Source: Fulvivirgaceae bacterium JP3-4 (lineage in GTDB: Bacteria; Bacteroidota; Bacteroidia; Cytophagales; Cyclobacteriaceae). From it: a stretch of 64,000 bases of DNA. Below, piece after piece: positions 1 to 8,989 of the stretch. The first letter of the stretch is position 1, and every line of letters begins with the position of its first letter. Below the pieces are notes generated by a model, which saw only the letters and a list, made by a program, of their open reading frames with translations, was not told where the DNA came from and did no database searches. Position numbers and translations under genes: made by a program. The stretch covers positions 2,046,001 through 2,110,000 of the forward strand of contig JARKND010000001.1 in NCBI GenBank assembly GCA_029309925.1, read 5' to 3'.

Positions 1-1
1 G

Positions 2-133
2 GCGAAAAACCTCGAAGAAGTAAAGGCTGTATTGGCTGGATTCAATGGCACCAAGTTAAAAAATCTTGTCTATGACCTGTTCGAAAAGGAAGTGGCAAGT
101 AAAAACCTCAACGAGATAATTGACTATGAGTAG
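2..133 (+). CDS. C-terminus of an unknown protein (partial)
   Basis: An open frame runs in from the window edge and ends at a TAG that overlaps the ATG of the following ATPase gene. About 43 residues are visible, rich in Lys, Glu and Leu and probably helical. The overlap suggests translational coupling. In ABC-three-component (ABC-3C) loci, small partner proteins sit directly upstream of the SMC-like ATPase, so this may be such a partner. That is inference from position only, because the fragment has no recognisable motif. Confidence 0.5.
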   Translation, partial: AKNLEEVKAVLAGFNGTKLKNLVYDLFEKEVASKNLNEIIDYE

Positions 134-2045
134 GAAGATTTTTATAAAAGAGTTATCGAGAATCACCACAGATGGAGAGATAGAGTCGCTCAAATTCCAA
201 AAGGGAGTAAATTTAATTATTGGTGAATCGGGAACTGGCAAGACGGTTTGGCTGAAAATGCTTGACTATTTGTTTGGAGATAGAGGAACAGTGGAAGAAG
301 CATTGTCCTCGGACTTGCGACTGGTTGAAAAATACTCAGCGATTCAAGCAACTATTAATATTGGCGATGACGACTTCAAGATTGAGCGTAATTGGCATAA
401 TCCCGGGGCGAAGGGTAAGATCAAAATTGGTGAGGATCAATTTGTTTTATCATCCGATTTTTCTGGCTGGATTCTTGAAAAACTAGCCGTTCCTCAATTA
501 AAGTTTCCAAAGGGCAATCCGTATGTGAACAATTGGGTTGAACTAAGTTTCAGAATTCTATACCGCCACATCTATAGACAAGAGCGATTTTGGAATGATA
601 TAGCCGACAAACAACCTGAACACGAGCAGCATGCGGCAATAGCCCAATTTTTAGGAATCGCTGAGCAGATATTTTCTCAGAGTTTTGATAGCTCAATTTC
701 GGCCAGTAAGGAATTATTAAAGCTTGAGAGTAAAAAGGAACAGTTTGAAGAGATTCTTGAAAATTTGAGCCGAAGCATGACATCTGTGGAGGATGAAAAC
801 CGCATAGCTTTCACAACCAAAGATGAGATCGAGCAAGCCATTGTTAGTATTGAAGAGGAAATAGAGACGTTAATTAGCAAGAGGAATGATGTTTTAAAGG
901 AAAATCTCGCGAACGTTAACGAACAAAACAAGCAACGCGAATCTCTTGAACTTGAAATCCTTTCTACCCGTAAGGGCTTATTGAATGACATAGAAATTGT
1001 AGACACAAGGATTGGAGAGCTTAAGGCCCGCTACAGCTATTTCCAAGAATTAACACAGAATGTTTCCAATGAAATAACAAAATTAGAACGCTCGAAAGTT
1101 GCTGGTATCATCTCAGACCTTAAAGTAACTCATTGTCCTTCTTGTGACCAAGAAGTGAAGGCTTCAGTTGTCGATCAAAATCATTGCTTCCTTTGCCATC
1201 AAGTTATTCCATCCGTTGATACTCAATATGGCGATCGGATAAATTTTGAGGTCCATCAATTGACATCGGAACGGAAAGAGCTTGGAGAAATCTTGACGAA
1301 GTATGCTACTGATATTCAGTCATTGGTTCAAACGCGAAAAGATCTTTCTGAAAGGGTATCGATAGAAGATAGGAAGCTAGTACCACTACGCCAAACGTTA
1401 TCAGGACTTACGGACGAGCGTTTAAGTGTAATAGATTCGCAACGTGGGAGGTTGGAGGAGAAAATTGAAAATTTCAAACGCTTACTTGGAAACTTTCACT
1501 ATAAAGAGAAATTGCTAGCGGAGATCGATCGCTTAAATCACGAGATATCTGTGTTTGATATGGATGTGGAAGAAAAAACAAGCCAAATAAATTATGAAAC
1601 GGTTTGTGCTGCAATCGAAGATGGCGTGAATAGTTATATAAATCAACTCAAAAAGAGTTACCCTAAGATCTGGCCCCATGGCCGAGTACACTTTAACATT
1701 GACGAGAGAAAGTTTAGTTTCAGAGTGGGAGATGTTAACTGGACAGCCATTAGCGCATTAAACCAGGAATATTTCTTGTTAGCATATCACTATGGGTTAC
1801 TCTCTCTTTCGGGTTCCGATAAATTCAATTTTCCAGGTCTTTTAGTTTTAGACTTTCCACCACAACTAGGCGAGGATAAGAAAAGTCAAAATGCTTTAGA
1901 CTATATAGTAAAACCATTCATTTCCCTTTGCAATAAAAAAGGCAACGATTCCCTGCAGGTGATTTTTGCAGGCAAAACACTTAGCGCAATTCCAAATAGC
2001 TCTGTAAATATGTTGGACAAAGTCTGGAAGAGCGAAGATCTTTAG
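126..2045 (+). CDS. SMC/Rad50-like ATPase, DUF3732/ABC-3C type
   Basis: The protein has about 639 residues. A Walker A motif GESGTGKT lies near residue 35, followed by long coiled-coil stretches (about 190-320 and 380-500). A CPSC...CFLC pair near residues 337-358 is placed like a Rad50 zinc hook. A C-terminal ATPase half carries LLVLDFPPQ where DUF3732 proteins have a LDQPSQ-like Walker B region. This architecture matches SMC-like ATPases of ABC-3C systems, proposed to act in defence against mobile DNA. The ATG at 126 is preferred over a TTG at 120 because it overlaps the upstream stop. Family assignment is from memory of motifs; the coiled-coil ATPase nature is clear. Confidence 0.7.
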   Translation: MSRKIFIKELSRITTDGEIESLKFQKGVNLIIGESGTGKTVWLKMLDYLFGDRGTVEEALSSDLRLVEKYSAIQATINIGDDDFKIERNWHNPGAKGKIKIGEDQFVLSSDFSGWILEKLAVPQLKFPKGNPYVNNWVELSFRILYRHIYRQERFWNDIADKQPEHEQHAAIAQFLGIAEQIFSQSFDSSISASKELLKLESKKEQFEEILENLSRSMTSVEDENRIAFTTKDEIEQAIVSIEEEIETLISKRNDVLKENLANVNEQNKQRESLELEILSTRKGLLNDIEIVDTRIGELKARYSYFQELTQNVSNEITKLERSKVAGIISDLKVTHCPSCDQEVKASVVDQNHCFLCHQVIPSVDTQYGDRINFEVHQLTSERKELGEILTKYATDIQSLVQTRKDLSERVSIEDRKLVPLRQTLSGLTDERLSVIDSQRGRLEEKIENFKRLLGNFHYKEKLLAEIDRLNHEISVFDMDVEEKTSQINYETVCAAIEDGVNSYINQLKKSYPKIWPHGRVHFNIDERKFSFRVGDVNWTAISALNQEYFLLAYHYGLLSLSGSDKFNFPGLLVLDFPPQLGEDKKSQNALDYIVKPFISLCNKKGNDSLQVIFAGKTLSAIPNSSVNMLDKVWKSEDL

Positions 2046-2109
2046 AAATAAATCTTTCCAAGGTGGGTACCAACTGTGTATCTTTTCCTTTTGGCGTGAC
2101 TCACCTTTA

Positions 2110-2132
2110 CCTCCGTAACACAAAAACGGAGG
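2110..2132 (+). promoter_or_regulatory. Hairpin sequestering the Shine-Dalgarno of the tra operon
   Basis: CCTCCGT (2110-2116) pairs perfectly with ACGGAGG (2126-2132) across a 9-nt A-rich loop. The 3' arm contains the GGAGG ribosome binding site four bases before the ATG at 2137. In the folded RNA the site would be fully hidden, a typical layout for translational control of the first gene of an operon. No T-tract follows, so it is not an intrinsic terminator. Confidence 0.6.
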
Positions 2133-2136
2133 TTGT

Positions 2137-2715
2137 ATGTTCAGATCTATTTCATGGCAGGATTATCTACTGGTGGTTGGCGTACTTGCCGGTGGCTATT
2201 ATCTCGTTGTAATTTCTGTCTTCTATTATCGTGACATCTTATCACGACTGAAGGGTGCAACTGTTCCCAAATCCAAAGAACCACAAGCAACTCCTGATGC
2301 AAAGGCTCAGAAGTTCATGGGAGCGATCTCCAATCCTGTCAAAAAGAAAATTCCATTAAAGCAAAGTATCAGTGAAGGTGAGGAGTTGACATTCGAGTCA
2401 GATCCAGAGAAAATGCTTTGGGCACAGTGGCAAGATTCTTCAGCCAGTGAATTGATCGAGGCATTGGACGATCTGTTTACCACGCTATCAATCAAGAAAT
2501 CTCAACGGCCTGAATACGTCATCAACATCCGAAAGGTATTCCAGGCATACCCAGACTTTAATACTGCATCAGCAAAACAAGATATCTACAGTTTCATTGG
2601 GGAGAGCTTGAAGGAAGGGCTTGCTTTTTCAACTGAAGAGCTCGAAACCTTGTGGCTGGATGAGACCGAGCTAGTTATTTATCAATCAACAACTAAAAAC
2701 AATTATGAAAAGTAA
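2137..2715 (+). CDS. Conjugation-operon membrane protein, unknown
   Basis: A 192-residue protein with one N-terminal membrane segment (about residues 10-32, opening FRSISWQDYLLVVGVLAGGY), a basic Lys/Pro-rich linker and an acidic C-terminal domain. Small proteins of this shape precede traE in Bacteroidota transfer operons. I do not recognise a named family. It is the first gene of the tra operon, and its end overlaps the traE start by 11 bases. Its translation may be gated by the upstream hairpin and passed on by coupling. The exact role is unknown. Confidence 0.65.
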   Translation: MFRSISWQDYLLVVGVLAGGYYLVVISVFYYRDILSRLKGATVPKSKEPQATPDAKAQKFMGAISNPVKKKIPLKQSISEGEELTFESDPEKMLWAQWQDSSASELIEALDDLFTTLSIKKSQRPEYVINIRKVFQAYPDFNTASAKQDIYSFIGESLKEGLAFSTEELETLWLDETELVIYQSTTKNNYEK

Positions 2716-3031
2716 AAGGGAGATGATCAGAAGGAGAAGAGCATTTGTACTTGCTCTTTCAGTGTATTGCTTATCGTACGTTGTTGCCTATGCGCAGGAC
2801 GGAAACGCGGGAATTAATGAAGCTGCTACTCAAGTGAGAGGTTATTTTCAAACGGGTACTTCCCTTATGTATGCAGTTGGGGCGGTGCTTGGGTTAGTAG
2901 GCGCGGTGAAAGTCTACCAGAAGTGGAACAGTGGAGATCCTGACACGAGCAAGGTGGCTGCAGCATGGTTTGGTAGCTGCGTGTTCCTCGTCATTGTGGC
3001 TACAGTGTTGGGTTCGTTCTTTGGCGTTTAA
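2705..3031 (+). CDS. traE: Conjugative transfer protein TraE (DUF4134)
   Basis: A 108-residue, strongly hydrophobic protein with a signal-like N-terminus ending in AYAQ and the DUF4134 core GINEAATQVRGYF...LMYAVGAVLGLVGAVKVY, followed by SGDPDTSK and a second membrane helix. This is the TraE family of CTnDOT-like elements, in the position of the VirB2 pilin-like subunit. A second Met at 2723 is possible. The stop codon overlaps the start of traF (TAATG), indicating coupling. Confidence 0.9.
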   Translation: MKSKREMIRRRRAFVLALSVYCLSYVVAYAQDGNAGINEAATQVRGYFQTGTSLMYAVGAVLGLVGAVKVYQKWNSGDPDTSKVAAAWFGSCVFLVIVATVLGSFFGV

Positions 3032-3369
3032 TGTTGTTCATCATGGCAACAAGCGTTTACAATATCAACAAGGGTATCAATAAGCCTATCGAGTTTAAAG
3101 GACTGAAGGCTCAATACATTGGATACCTCGCGGGTGGATTAGTGGCGTTGCTTGTATTGTTCTCGGTATTGTACATCATCGGTGTAAACATGTTCATATG
3201 CCTTGGGTTAATCGTCATCCTTGGAACTGTGCTGTTCATGTTCGTCTACCGAATAAGCCATAAATACGGACAATACGGACTGATGAAAAAGGCTGCAAGG
3301 CGCAGCATTCCATCGCAGCTTTTATGCGCGAGCCGCAGGCTCTTTGTTCAACTTTCAAAATGTGAATGA
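3031..3369 (+). CDS. traF: Conjugative transfer protein TraF (DUF4133)
   Basis: A 112-residue inner-membrane protein containing YNINKGINKPIEFKGLKAQY, then two membrane helices, the hallmark of DUF4133/TraF, the VirB3-like partner of the TraG ATPase. The first ATG overlaps the traE stop. MATSVYN at 3043 is an alternative and more typical start. The C-terminal tail is basic and lies next to the traG start, as usual for VirB3-VirB4 pairs. Confidence 0.88.
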   Translation: MLFIMATSVYNINKGINKPIEFKGLKAQYIGYLAGGLVALLVLFSVLYIIGVNMFICLGLIVILGTVLFMFVYRISHKYGQYGLMKKAARRSIPSQLLCASRRLFVQLSKCE

Positions 3370-3370
3370 C

Positions 3371-5851
3371 ATGTCAGCATCGATAGATATAGAAAAAGTT
3401 TTTCCGGTTTACAAAGTGGAAGGCGATTGTATTCTTTCCAAATCAGGTGACATCACCGTAGCGTTTGAAGCTACACTTCCTGAGATATTCACCTTATCGG
3501 ATCAGGAGTACGAGGCATTTCATCATGCTCTGGTTAAAGCGATCAAAGTATTGCCAGTCAACTCAGTATTTCATAAGCAAGATTGGTTTTTAAGCCGTGA
3601 GTTTGATGGTGCGTTTGACGACAAAATACTTTCATTCTTGTCGCATTCCAGCGAACGATTCTTCAATGAACGCGCGTATCTGGATCATGCCTGTTATATC
3701 ATGCTCACTCGGAAGCTGAATGACAGAAGGGATTCCACGTCAATGTTTTCAACGCTAACAAAGCGGAACATCGTGCCGGAAGAGACAGTCAATGATCAGA
3801 AGGTGCAGGAGTTCTTCGATTCGGTTGGTCAGTTTGAGCGAATCCTCCAGGACAGCGGGTTCATCCGCCTAAGGAGAATTAAGGACGCGGAGCTTACCGG
3901 TAATAAGCAGGAGGTCGGACTTTTGGAACAGTACTGCTTTTTGCAGGCGAAGGGTGCTGTGCCACTGGTCAAGGACATTTCATTCAAGGATGGAATATCC
4001 ATTGGTGATGATCATTGCAAGCTGTTTGCCTTATCAGATGTTGAGGATATGCCATCATTATGCGGGTCAAGAATTAACTACGACAAGTACTCAACCGACA
4101 AGACCAAGTTTAGTATTGGTTTCGCTTCCCATCTGGGACAGTTGCTTCCGTGCAATCACATCTATAACCAGTACATTTTCATTCAGGATGTGCAGAAGAC
4201 TATCAAGCAATTAGAAAGCAAGAGACTCCGCCTTCAATCTTTGTCATCGTACTCACGAGAGAATTCAATAAGCAGGGACGCCACAAATGACTTCCTTAAT
4301 GAAGCCATCGGTTCGCAAAGGCTTCCAGTGAAAGCTCATTTCAATGTGCTGGTCTGGTCGCATGACAAGAAGGACATGAAGGAGATCAAAACGCAGGTGT
4401 CTTCAGCGCTTGCTCAGATGGATGCGTCACCTAAGCAGGAGACTGATGGGGCACCGCAGATTTTTTGGGCTGGACTACCAGGGAATGAGGCTGACTTTCC
4501 GATTAACGATACGTTCGACACGTTTGCGGAACAAGCAACTTGTTTCCTGAACCTTGAAACGAACTATCAATCATCAGTAAGTCCGGTTGGAATTAGACTT
4601 GGAGATAGGCTGACGGGTAAGCCAGTTCATGTCGATATCTCGGACGAGCCAATGAAGAAGGGCATCATTACCAACAGGAACAAATTCATCCTGGGCCCAT
4701 CAGGAAGTGGTAAATCCTTTTTCACCAATCACATGGTTCGATCATACTATGAACAAGGCACTCATATCGTGCTCGTGGACGTAGGCCATTCCTACAAAGG
4801 GCTATGTGATTTGGTGAATGGATACTATTTCACCTATGACGAGGCAAACCCGATAAAGTTCAATCCATTTTACATCGCGGATGGCGACATACTTGATACC
4901 GAGAAAAAGGAAAGCATTAAGACGCTGCTACTTGCATTGTGGAAGAAGGACGATGAGACCTTTAACCGCTCTGAATACGTAGCGCTTTCCATCGCGCTCC
5001 AGACTTACTACAAGCGCCTTGAGGCAGACAAGAAACTATTTCCGTGCTTCAATACTTTCTACGAATTTCTCAGAGATGACTTTGTCAACATACTGAAGGA
5101 AGATAAAGTGAAAGAAAAAGACTTTGACGTGGAGAATTTCCTATATGTATTGAGACCATACTACAAAGGAGGCGAGTTCGACTATCTACTCAACGCCAGG
5201 GAGAATCTAGAGCTTTTAAAGGAACGGTTCATTGTGTTTGAATTGGACAACATCAAGGATCATCCAATTCTTTTCCCGGTTGTTACAATCATTATCATGG
5301 AGGTTTTCATCTCCAAAATGAGAAAGCTGAAAGGAGTTAGAAAAATGATTCTGATTGAGGAGGCATGGAAAGCAATTGCCAAGGAAGGAATGGCCGAATA
5401 CATTAAATACCTGTTCAAGACGGTGCGCAAATTCTTTGGCGAAGCAATCGTGGTGACTCAGGAAGTTGAAGACATTATCAGTTCTCCAGTTGTGAAGCAG
5501 GCCATCATTAACAATTCAGATTGCAAGATCCTGCTTGACCAAAGCAAATATCAGAACAAGTTCGACCTGATTCAACAATTGCTTGGGCTCACTGAAAAGG
5601 AAAAGGCTCTCATATTGTCGATCAACAAGAGTAACGATCCAAAGCGCAAATACAAGGAGGTTTTTATAAGTCTTGCCGGTGTGCTATCGAAGGTGTACGC
5701 AACCGAAGTTTCGTTGGAAGAATACCTGGCTTACACCACTGAGGAATCGGAGAAAATCAAAGTTCAGCAGTATGCGAAGAAGTGGGATGGTGACATTCGA
5801 AAAGCCATTGCTGAACTGGCTAACGAGATAAGATTAGGTAATGCAGCATAA
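3371..5851 (+). CDS. traG: Conjugation ATPase TraG (VirB4 family)
   Basis: About 826 residues. The N-terminal domain opens with a FPVYKVEGDCILSKSGDIT segment typical of Bacteroidota TraG. A Walker A GPSGSGKS lies near residue 443 and a Walker B region ILIEEAWKAI near 659, followed by TVRKFFGEAIVVTQEVEDI. It powers assembly and substrate transfer of the type IV secretion channel at the inner membrane. The ATG at 3371 is chosen over an upstream TTG (3344) because it gives the usual family N-terminus and lies just after the traF stop. Full length with no sign of damage. Confidence 0.93.
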   Translation: MSASIDIEKVFPVYKVEGDCILSKSGDITVAFEATLPEIFTLSDQEYEAFHHALVKAIKVLPVNSVFHKQDWFLSREFDGAFDDKILSFLSHSSERFFNERAYLDHACYIMLTRKLNDRRDSTSMFSTLTKRNIVPEETVNDQKVQEFFDSVGQFERILQDSGFIRLRRIKDAELTGNKQEVGLLEQYCFLQAKGAVPLVKDISFKDGISIGDDHCKLFALSDVEDMPSLCGSRINYDKYSTDKTKFSIGFASHLGQLLPCNHIYNQYIFIQDVQKTIKQLESKRLRLQSLSSYSRENSISRDATNDFLNEAIGSQRLPVKAHFNVLVWSHDKKDMKEIKTQVSSALAQMDASPKQETDGAPQIFWAGLPGNEADFPINDTFDTFAEQATCFLNLETNYQSSVSPVGIRLGDRLTGKPVHVDISDEPMKKGIITNRNKFILGPSGSGKSFFTNHMVRSYYEQGTHIVLVDVGHSYKGLCDLVNGYYFTYDEANPIKFNPFYIADGDILDTEKKESIKTLLLALWKKDDETFNRSEYVALSIALQTYYKRLEADKKLFPCFNTFYEFLRDDFVNILKEDKVKEKDFDVENFLYVLRPYYKGGEFDYLLNARENLELLKERFIVFELDNIKDHPILFPVVTIIIMEVFISKMRKLKGVRKMILIEEAWKAIAKEGMAEYIKYLFKTVRKFFGEAIVVTQEVEDIISSPVVKQAIINNSDCKILLDQSKYQNKFDLIQQLLGLTEKEKALILSINKSNDPKRKYKEVFISLAGVLSKVYATEVSLEEYLAYTTEESEKIKVQQYAKKWDGDIRKAIAELANEIRLGNAA

Positions 5852-6551
5852 ACTTATAACCATGAGAGGAACAAAGACATTTTTTGCATTGGGATTGGCG
5901 GTCATCCTTGTGACAAGACCGTGTGCGGAGGCGGATGCCGCCATTCCAATTGCCAAGATAATCCAGGAAGGGGTGAAGAAGGTCATCAAAGCCGTTGACC
6001 TTATGATCCAGCGATTGCAGAACAAAACAATCTGGCTTCAGAACGCACAGAAAGTTTTGGAAAACAAGTTAAATGAACTCAAGCTTACTGAAATAGCTGA
6101 ATGGACTGAGAAGCACCGTAAGCTTTATCAGGACTATTACGAAGAGCTGTGGAAGGTGAAGAACACGATCGCTATGTATCAGCGAGTCCGACAGGTCATG
6201 GACAAACAAGTCCGCATTGTCGATGAATACAGGAAGTGCTGGAACATTGTTCAGAACGATGATCATTTCACTACGGATGAAATTCGGTATATGTCGAAAG
6301 TGTATTCCGGCATTATGGATGAAAGTGTGAAGAACCTTGATCAGATTCTTGTCGTGATCAACTCCTTCAAAACTCAAATGAGTGATGGGAAACGTCTTGA
6401 GATCGTTGAGGCAGCTGCGACTGAAATCGACCAGAACTATTTCGACCTCCGACAATTCAACACACAGAACATGCTTCTTAGCCTGAATCGTGCGAAGGAT
6501 GCGAATGAAATTGACGTTGTTAAAAAACTTTATGGACTTGAAAATGAATAA
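5841..6551 (+). CDS. traI: TraI-family (VirB5-like) conjugation protein, copy 1
   Basis: About 236 residues with an N-terminal signal segment, then IPIAKIIQEGVKKVIKAVDL, LQNKTIWLQNAQKVLENKL and a long helical body ending TQNMLLSLNRAKD...VVKKLYGL. This matches the TraI (DUF4141) family of Bacteroidota elements, predicted periplasmic and VirB5-like. The ATG at 5841 overlaps the traG end. MRGTKTF at 5862 is an alternative start with a cleaner signal peptide. It is the first of three tandem relatives. Confidence 0.82.
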   Translation: MQHKLITMRGTKTFFALGLAVILVTRPCAEADAAIPIAKIIQEGVKKVIKAVDLMIQRLQNKTIWLQNAQKVLENKLNELKLTEIAEWTEKHRKLYQDYYEELWKVKNTIAMYQRVRQVMDKQVRIVDEYRKCWNIVQNDDHFTTDEIRYMSKVYSGIMDESVKNLDQILVVINSFKTQMSDGKRLEIVEAAATEIDQNYFDLRQFNTQNMLLSLNRAKDANEIDVVKKLYGLENE

Positions 6552-7176
6552 AGTGTTTTTGATAGCCGGACTAATACTCATTGGCCAAAATGCATCGGGT
6601 CAAACGTTCAATGAATGGTTCCGGCAAAAGAAGACCCAAAAGCAGTATCTGCTTCAACAGATCGCAGCCCTGAAAGTGTACTTGGGATATCTGAAAGAAG
6701 GATACGACATAGTTCAGAAAGGCTTGAATACAGTGGGAGATATCAAGCAGGGAAAGTTCGATCTGGATATTGAATACCTCGAATCATTGAAGAACGTAAA
6801 CTCAGCCGTAAGCGGCTCGGCTAAAGTTGCAAGCATTGTTGCATATCAACGGTTGATCATGAATGAGTTCCGGAAACTGAAGGGACAATCTGATGAGACG
6901 GAGCTTTTCACAAACCAAGAAAAGGAGTATGTGCGGGATGTATATGCTAACATGCTTCGCGAGTCTGAATCGTCTCTTGAGGAATTGGATCGGGTGTTAA
7001 GCAGTCAAGATTTCGAGATGAAGGATGACGAACGAATCAAGCGAATAGATGTGCTTTATGTTGACATGAAAGAGAAGTATGCGTTTACCAAGTCATTTTC
7101 TAATTCTACAAAGTTGCTTATCTCCCAAAGAGCATCCGATAAATATGAGGTTGGTGTGCAGGAGTTATTAAACTGA
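6544..7176 (+). CDS. TraI/TerB-like conjugation protein, copy 2
   Basis: About 210 residues starting MNKVFLIAGLILIGQNASGQ, a signal peptide, followed by TFNEWFRQKKTQKQYLLQQIAALKVYLGYLKEGY, a conserved opening of a periplasmic helical family next to traI in Bacteroidota operons. The C-terminal part (EKEYVRDVYANMLRESESSLEELDRVLS...DDERI) aligns by eye with the neighbours on both sides. The start at 6544 overlaps the previous stop (ATGAATAA). Likely a VirB5-like or accessory pilus component. Databases sometimes label relatives as tellurite resistance, which the context does not support. Confidence 0.8.
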   Translation: MNKVFLIAGLILIGQNASGQTFNEWFRQKKTQKQYLLQQIAALKVYLGYLKEGYDIVQKGLNTVGDIKQGKFDLDIEYLESLKNVNSAVSGSAKVASIVAYQRLIMNEFRKLKGQSDETELFTNQEKEYVRDVYANMLRESESSLEELDRVLSSQDFEMKDDERIKRIDVLYVDMKEKYAFTKSFSNSTKLLISQRASDKYEVGVQELLN

Positions 7177-7181
7177 ACGAT

Positions 7182-7805
7182 ATGAAAGCAATTATTTCAA
7201 TCATCATAACAATTGTTGTATTTGGCTCAGCCAATGCACAGACACAAGAAGCTACGCAACTTCTCTTGAACTACGAAAAGCTCAAGCAACTTGAGGAGAT
7301 CCTTGATAACATGTATAAAGGTTACAAGATTTTGACTCAGGGGTATAATAGGATAAAGGACATCGCTGAAGGCAACTATTCACTGCATCAGGTTTTCCTT
7401 GACGGCTTATTTGCGGTTAATCCATCAGTTGCCAAATACAAACGCATTCCTGACATTATCAGGTATCAATCGCTGCTCATGAAGGAGTACCGAAGAGCAT
7501 TCAACAGGTTCAAGAATGACCGCAATTTAACACCTGACGAAATTGTGTATCTGGAACGAGTCTATTCTTATCTGGTTCAACAAAGTCTTCGGAACCTTGA
7601 AGAGCTCGCAATGATTGTCACAGCGGACAAACTCAGGATGAGTGATGATGAAAGGATTCAGTCCATTGACAGGATTTACTTTGATATCGAGAACAAGCTT
7701 TCGTTCCTGCGGTATTTCAACAATAGTACGCAAGTTCTGGTAGCTCAACGCGCAAAGGAAAGTAGTGAAGTTGGTGCAGTGAAGAAACTGTATGAGGTAG
7801 AATAA
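7182..7805 (+). CDS. TraI/TerB-like conjugation protein, copy 3
   Basis: A 207-residue exported helical protein. A signal peptide ends in SANAQ, followed by LLLNYEKLKQLEEILDNMYKGYKILTQGYNRIKDIAEGNYSLH. Its C-terminal half repeats the pattern of the two preceding genes (DEIVYLERVYSYLVQQSLRNLEEL...MSDDERIQSIDRIY...VAQRAKE). It is the third member of a tandem family, consistent with duplication and divergence of a VirB5-like component. It starts 5 bases after the previous stop. Confidence 0.8.
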   Translation: MKAIISIIITIVVFGSANAQTQEATQLLLNYEKLKQLEEILDNMYKGYKILTQGYNRIKDIAEGNYSLHQVFLDGLFAVNPSVAKYKRIPDIIRYQSLLMKEYRRAFNRFKNDRNLTPDEIVYLERVYSYLVQQSLRNLEELAMIVTADKLRMSDDERIQSIDRIYFDIENKLSFLRYFNNSTQVLVAQRAKESSEVGAVKKLYEVE

Positions 7806-7817
7806 AATCAAAACTTT

Positions 7818-8972
7818 ATGAGCAGATACATGAAGACCACTTTGATAGTGGGCGCAGGAATTCTTTTGCCATCTGTTTCGCATGCACAGGTGGCGGGTGA
7901 AATAGAAAGCTTTAGGACAGTGCTCGATACGCTTTATGACGACATGATCCCATTGAGTTCGCAACTCATTGACATTGGTCGTGGACTCGCTGGCTTTGCT
8001 GCGATGTGGTATATCGCAGCAAGGGTTTGGCGACATATCGCGAACGCGGAACCGATTGATTTTTATCCCTTGCTTCGCCCATTTGCTATAGGTCTGGCAA
8101 TACTTATGTTCCCAACGGTGCTAACAATCATTAATTCTGTGCTTACTCCAACAGTAACTGGCACAGCTGCAATGGTGGATGGCTCGAACAATTCCGTGGC
8201 ATATCTCTTGAAGATAAAAGAAGAAGCGATAAGGAAAAGTCCCCTATGGCAGATGTACGTTGGCGTTGATGGGGAAGGGGATCGGGCGAAATGGTACCGG
8301 TACACACATCCTGAAGGCGATGATGAAGGAATCATCGATGGGATTGGTAATGATATCCGGTTTGCCATGGCTAAGGCATCATATAACTTCCGCAATTCTA
8401 TCAAGCAATGGATGTCTGAGATTCTTCACGTGCTCTATCAGGCTGCTGCCCTTTGCATTAACACCATCCGCACGTTTTACCTGGTGATTCTTGCAATTCT
8501 CGGCCCACTGATCTTCGGTTTGTCTGTCTTCGATGGTTTGCATCACACACTTACGGTCTGGCTTGCACGATATATCAACATTTTCCTTTGGCTACCGGTA
8601 GCTAACATCTTTGGCAGCATGATCGGCAAGATCCAGGAGAATATGCTCAGGATTGATATCAACCAGGTCAATCAATACGGTGATACATTTTTCAGTTCAA
8701 CCGATTCAGCTTATCTGATTTTTATGGTGATCGGAATCATCGGATACTTCACCGTTCCCAGCATCGCTAACTACATCGTACATGCCGGAGGTGCCAATGC
8801 TCTGCTATACAAAGCAACCAATATGTTTTCGACTGGCGCCAACTCAACAGTCAGCAATGTGGTGGCAGGCGCAGGAACGGTCGTAAGTCCGGGCTCGTCT
8901 TCAAATGGGCGTATGGGCTCAGAGAACGTGAACGGAAGCAACTACATGCACGAGAAACTTGCCGGTAAATAA
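7818..8972 (+). CDS. traJ: Conjugative transposon protein TraJ (VirB6-like)
   Basis: A 384-residue inner-membrane protein. A signal segment ending in SHAQ is followed by FRTVLDTLYDDMIPLSSQLIDIGRGLAGFAAMWY, several membrane helices (including about 205-240 and 285-320) and a Ser/Gly-rich C-terminal tail. Length, topology and the RGLAGFAAMWYIAARVW region match TraJ of Bacteroidota conjugative elements, the polytopic VirB6-like channel component. Confidence 0.9.
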   Translation: MSRYMKTTLIVGAGILLPSVSHAQVAGEIESFRTVLDTLYDDMIPLSSQLIDIGRGLAGFAAMWYIAARVWRHIANAEPIDFYPLLRPFAIGLAILMFPTVLTIINSVLTPTVTGTAAMVDGSNNSVAYLLKIKEEAIRKSPLWQMYVGVDGEGDRAKWYRYTHPEGDDEGIIDGIGNDIRFAMAKASYNFRNSIKQWMSEILHVLYQAAALCINTIRTFYLVILAILGPLIFGLSVFDGLHHTLTVWLARYINIFLWLPVANIFGSMIGKIQENMLRIDINQVNQYGDTFFSSTDSAYLIFMVIGIIGYFTVPSIANYIVHAGGANALLYKATNMFSTGANSTVSNVVAGAGTVVSPGSSSNGRMGSENVNGSNYMHEKLAGK

Positions 8973-8989
8973 TCTAAACAACGACAATT

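Noticed and set aside
6069-6581. 170-residue reverse frame opposite traI
   Set aside because: It lies wholly within traI-family coding sequence of the transfer operon and has no recognisable domain.
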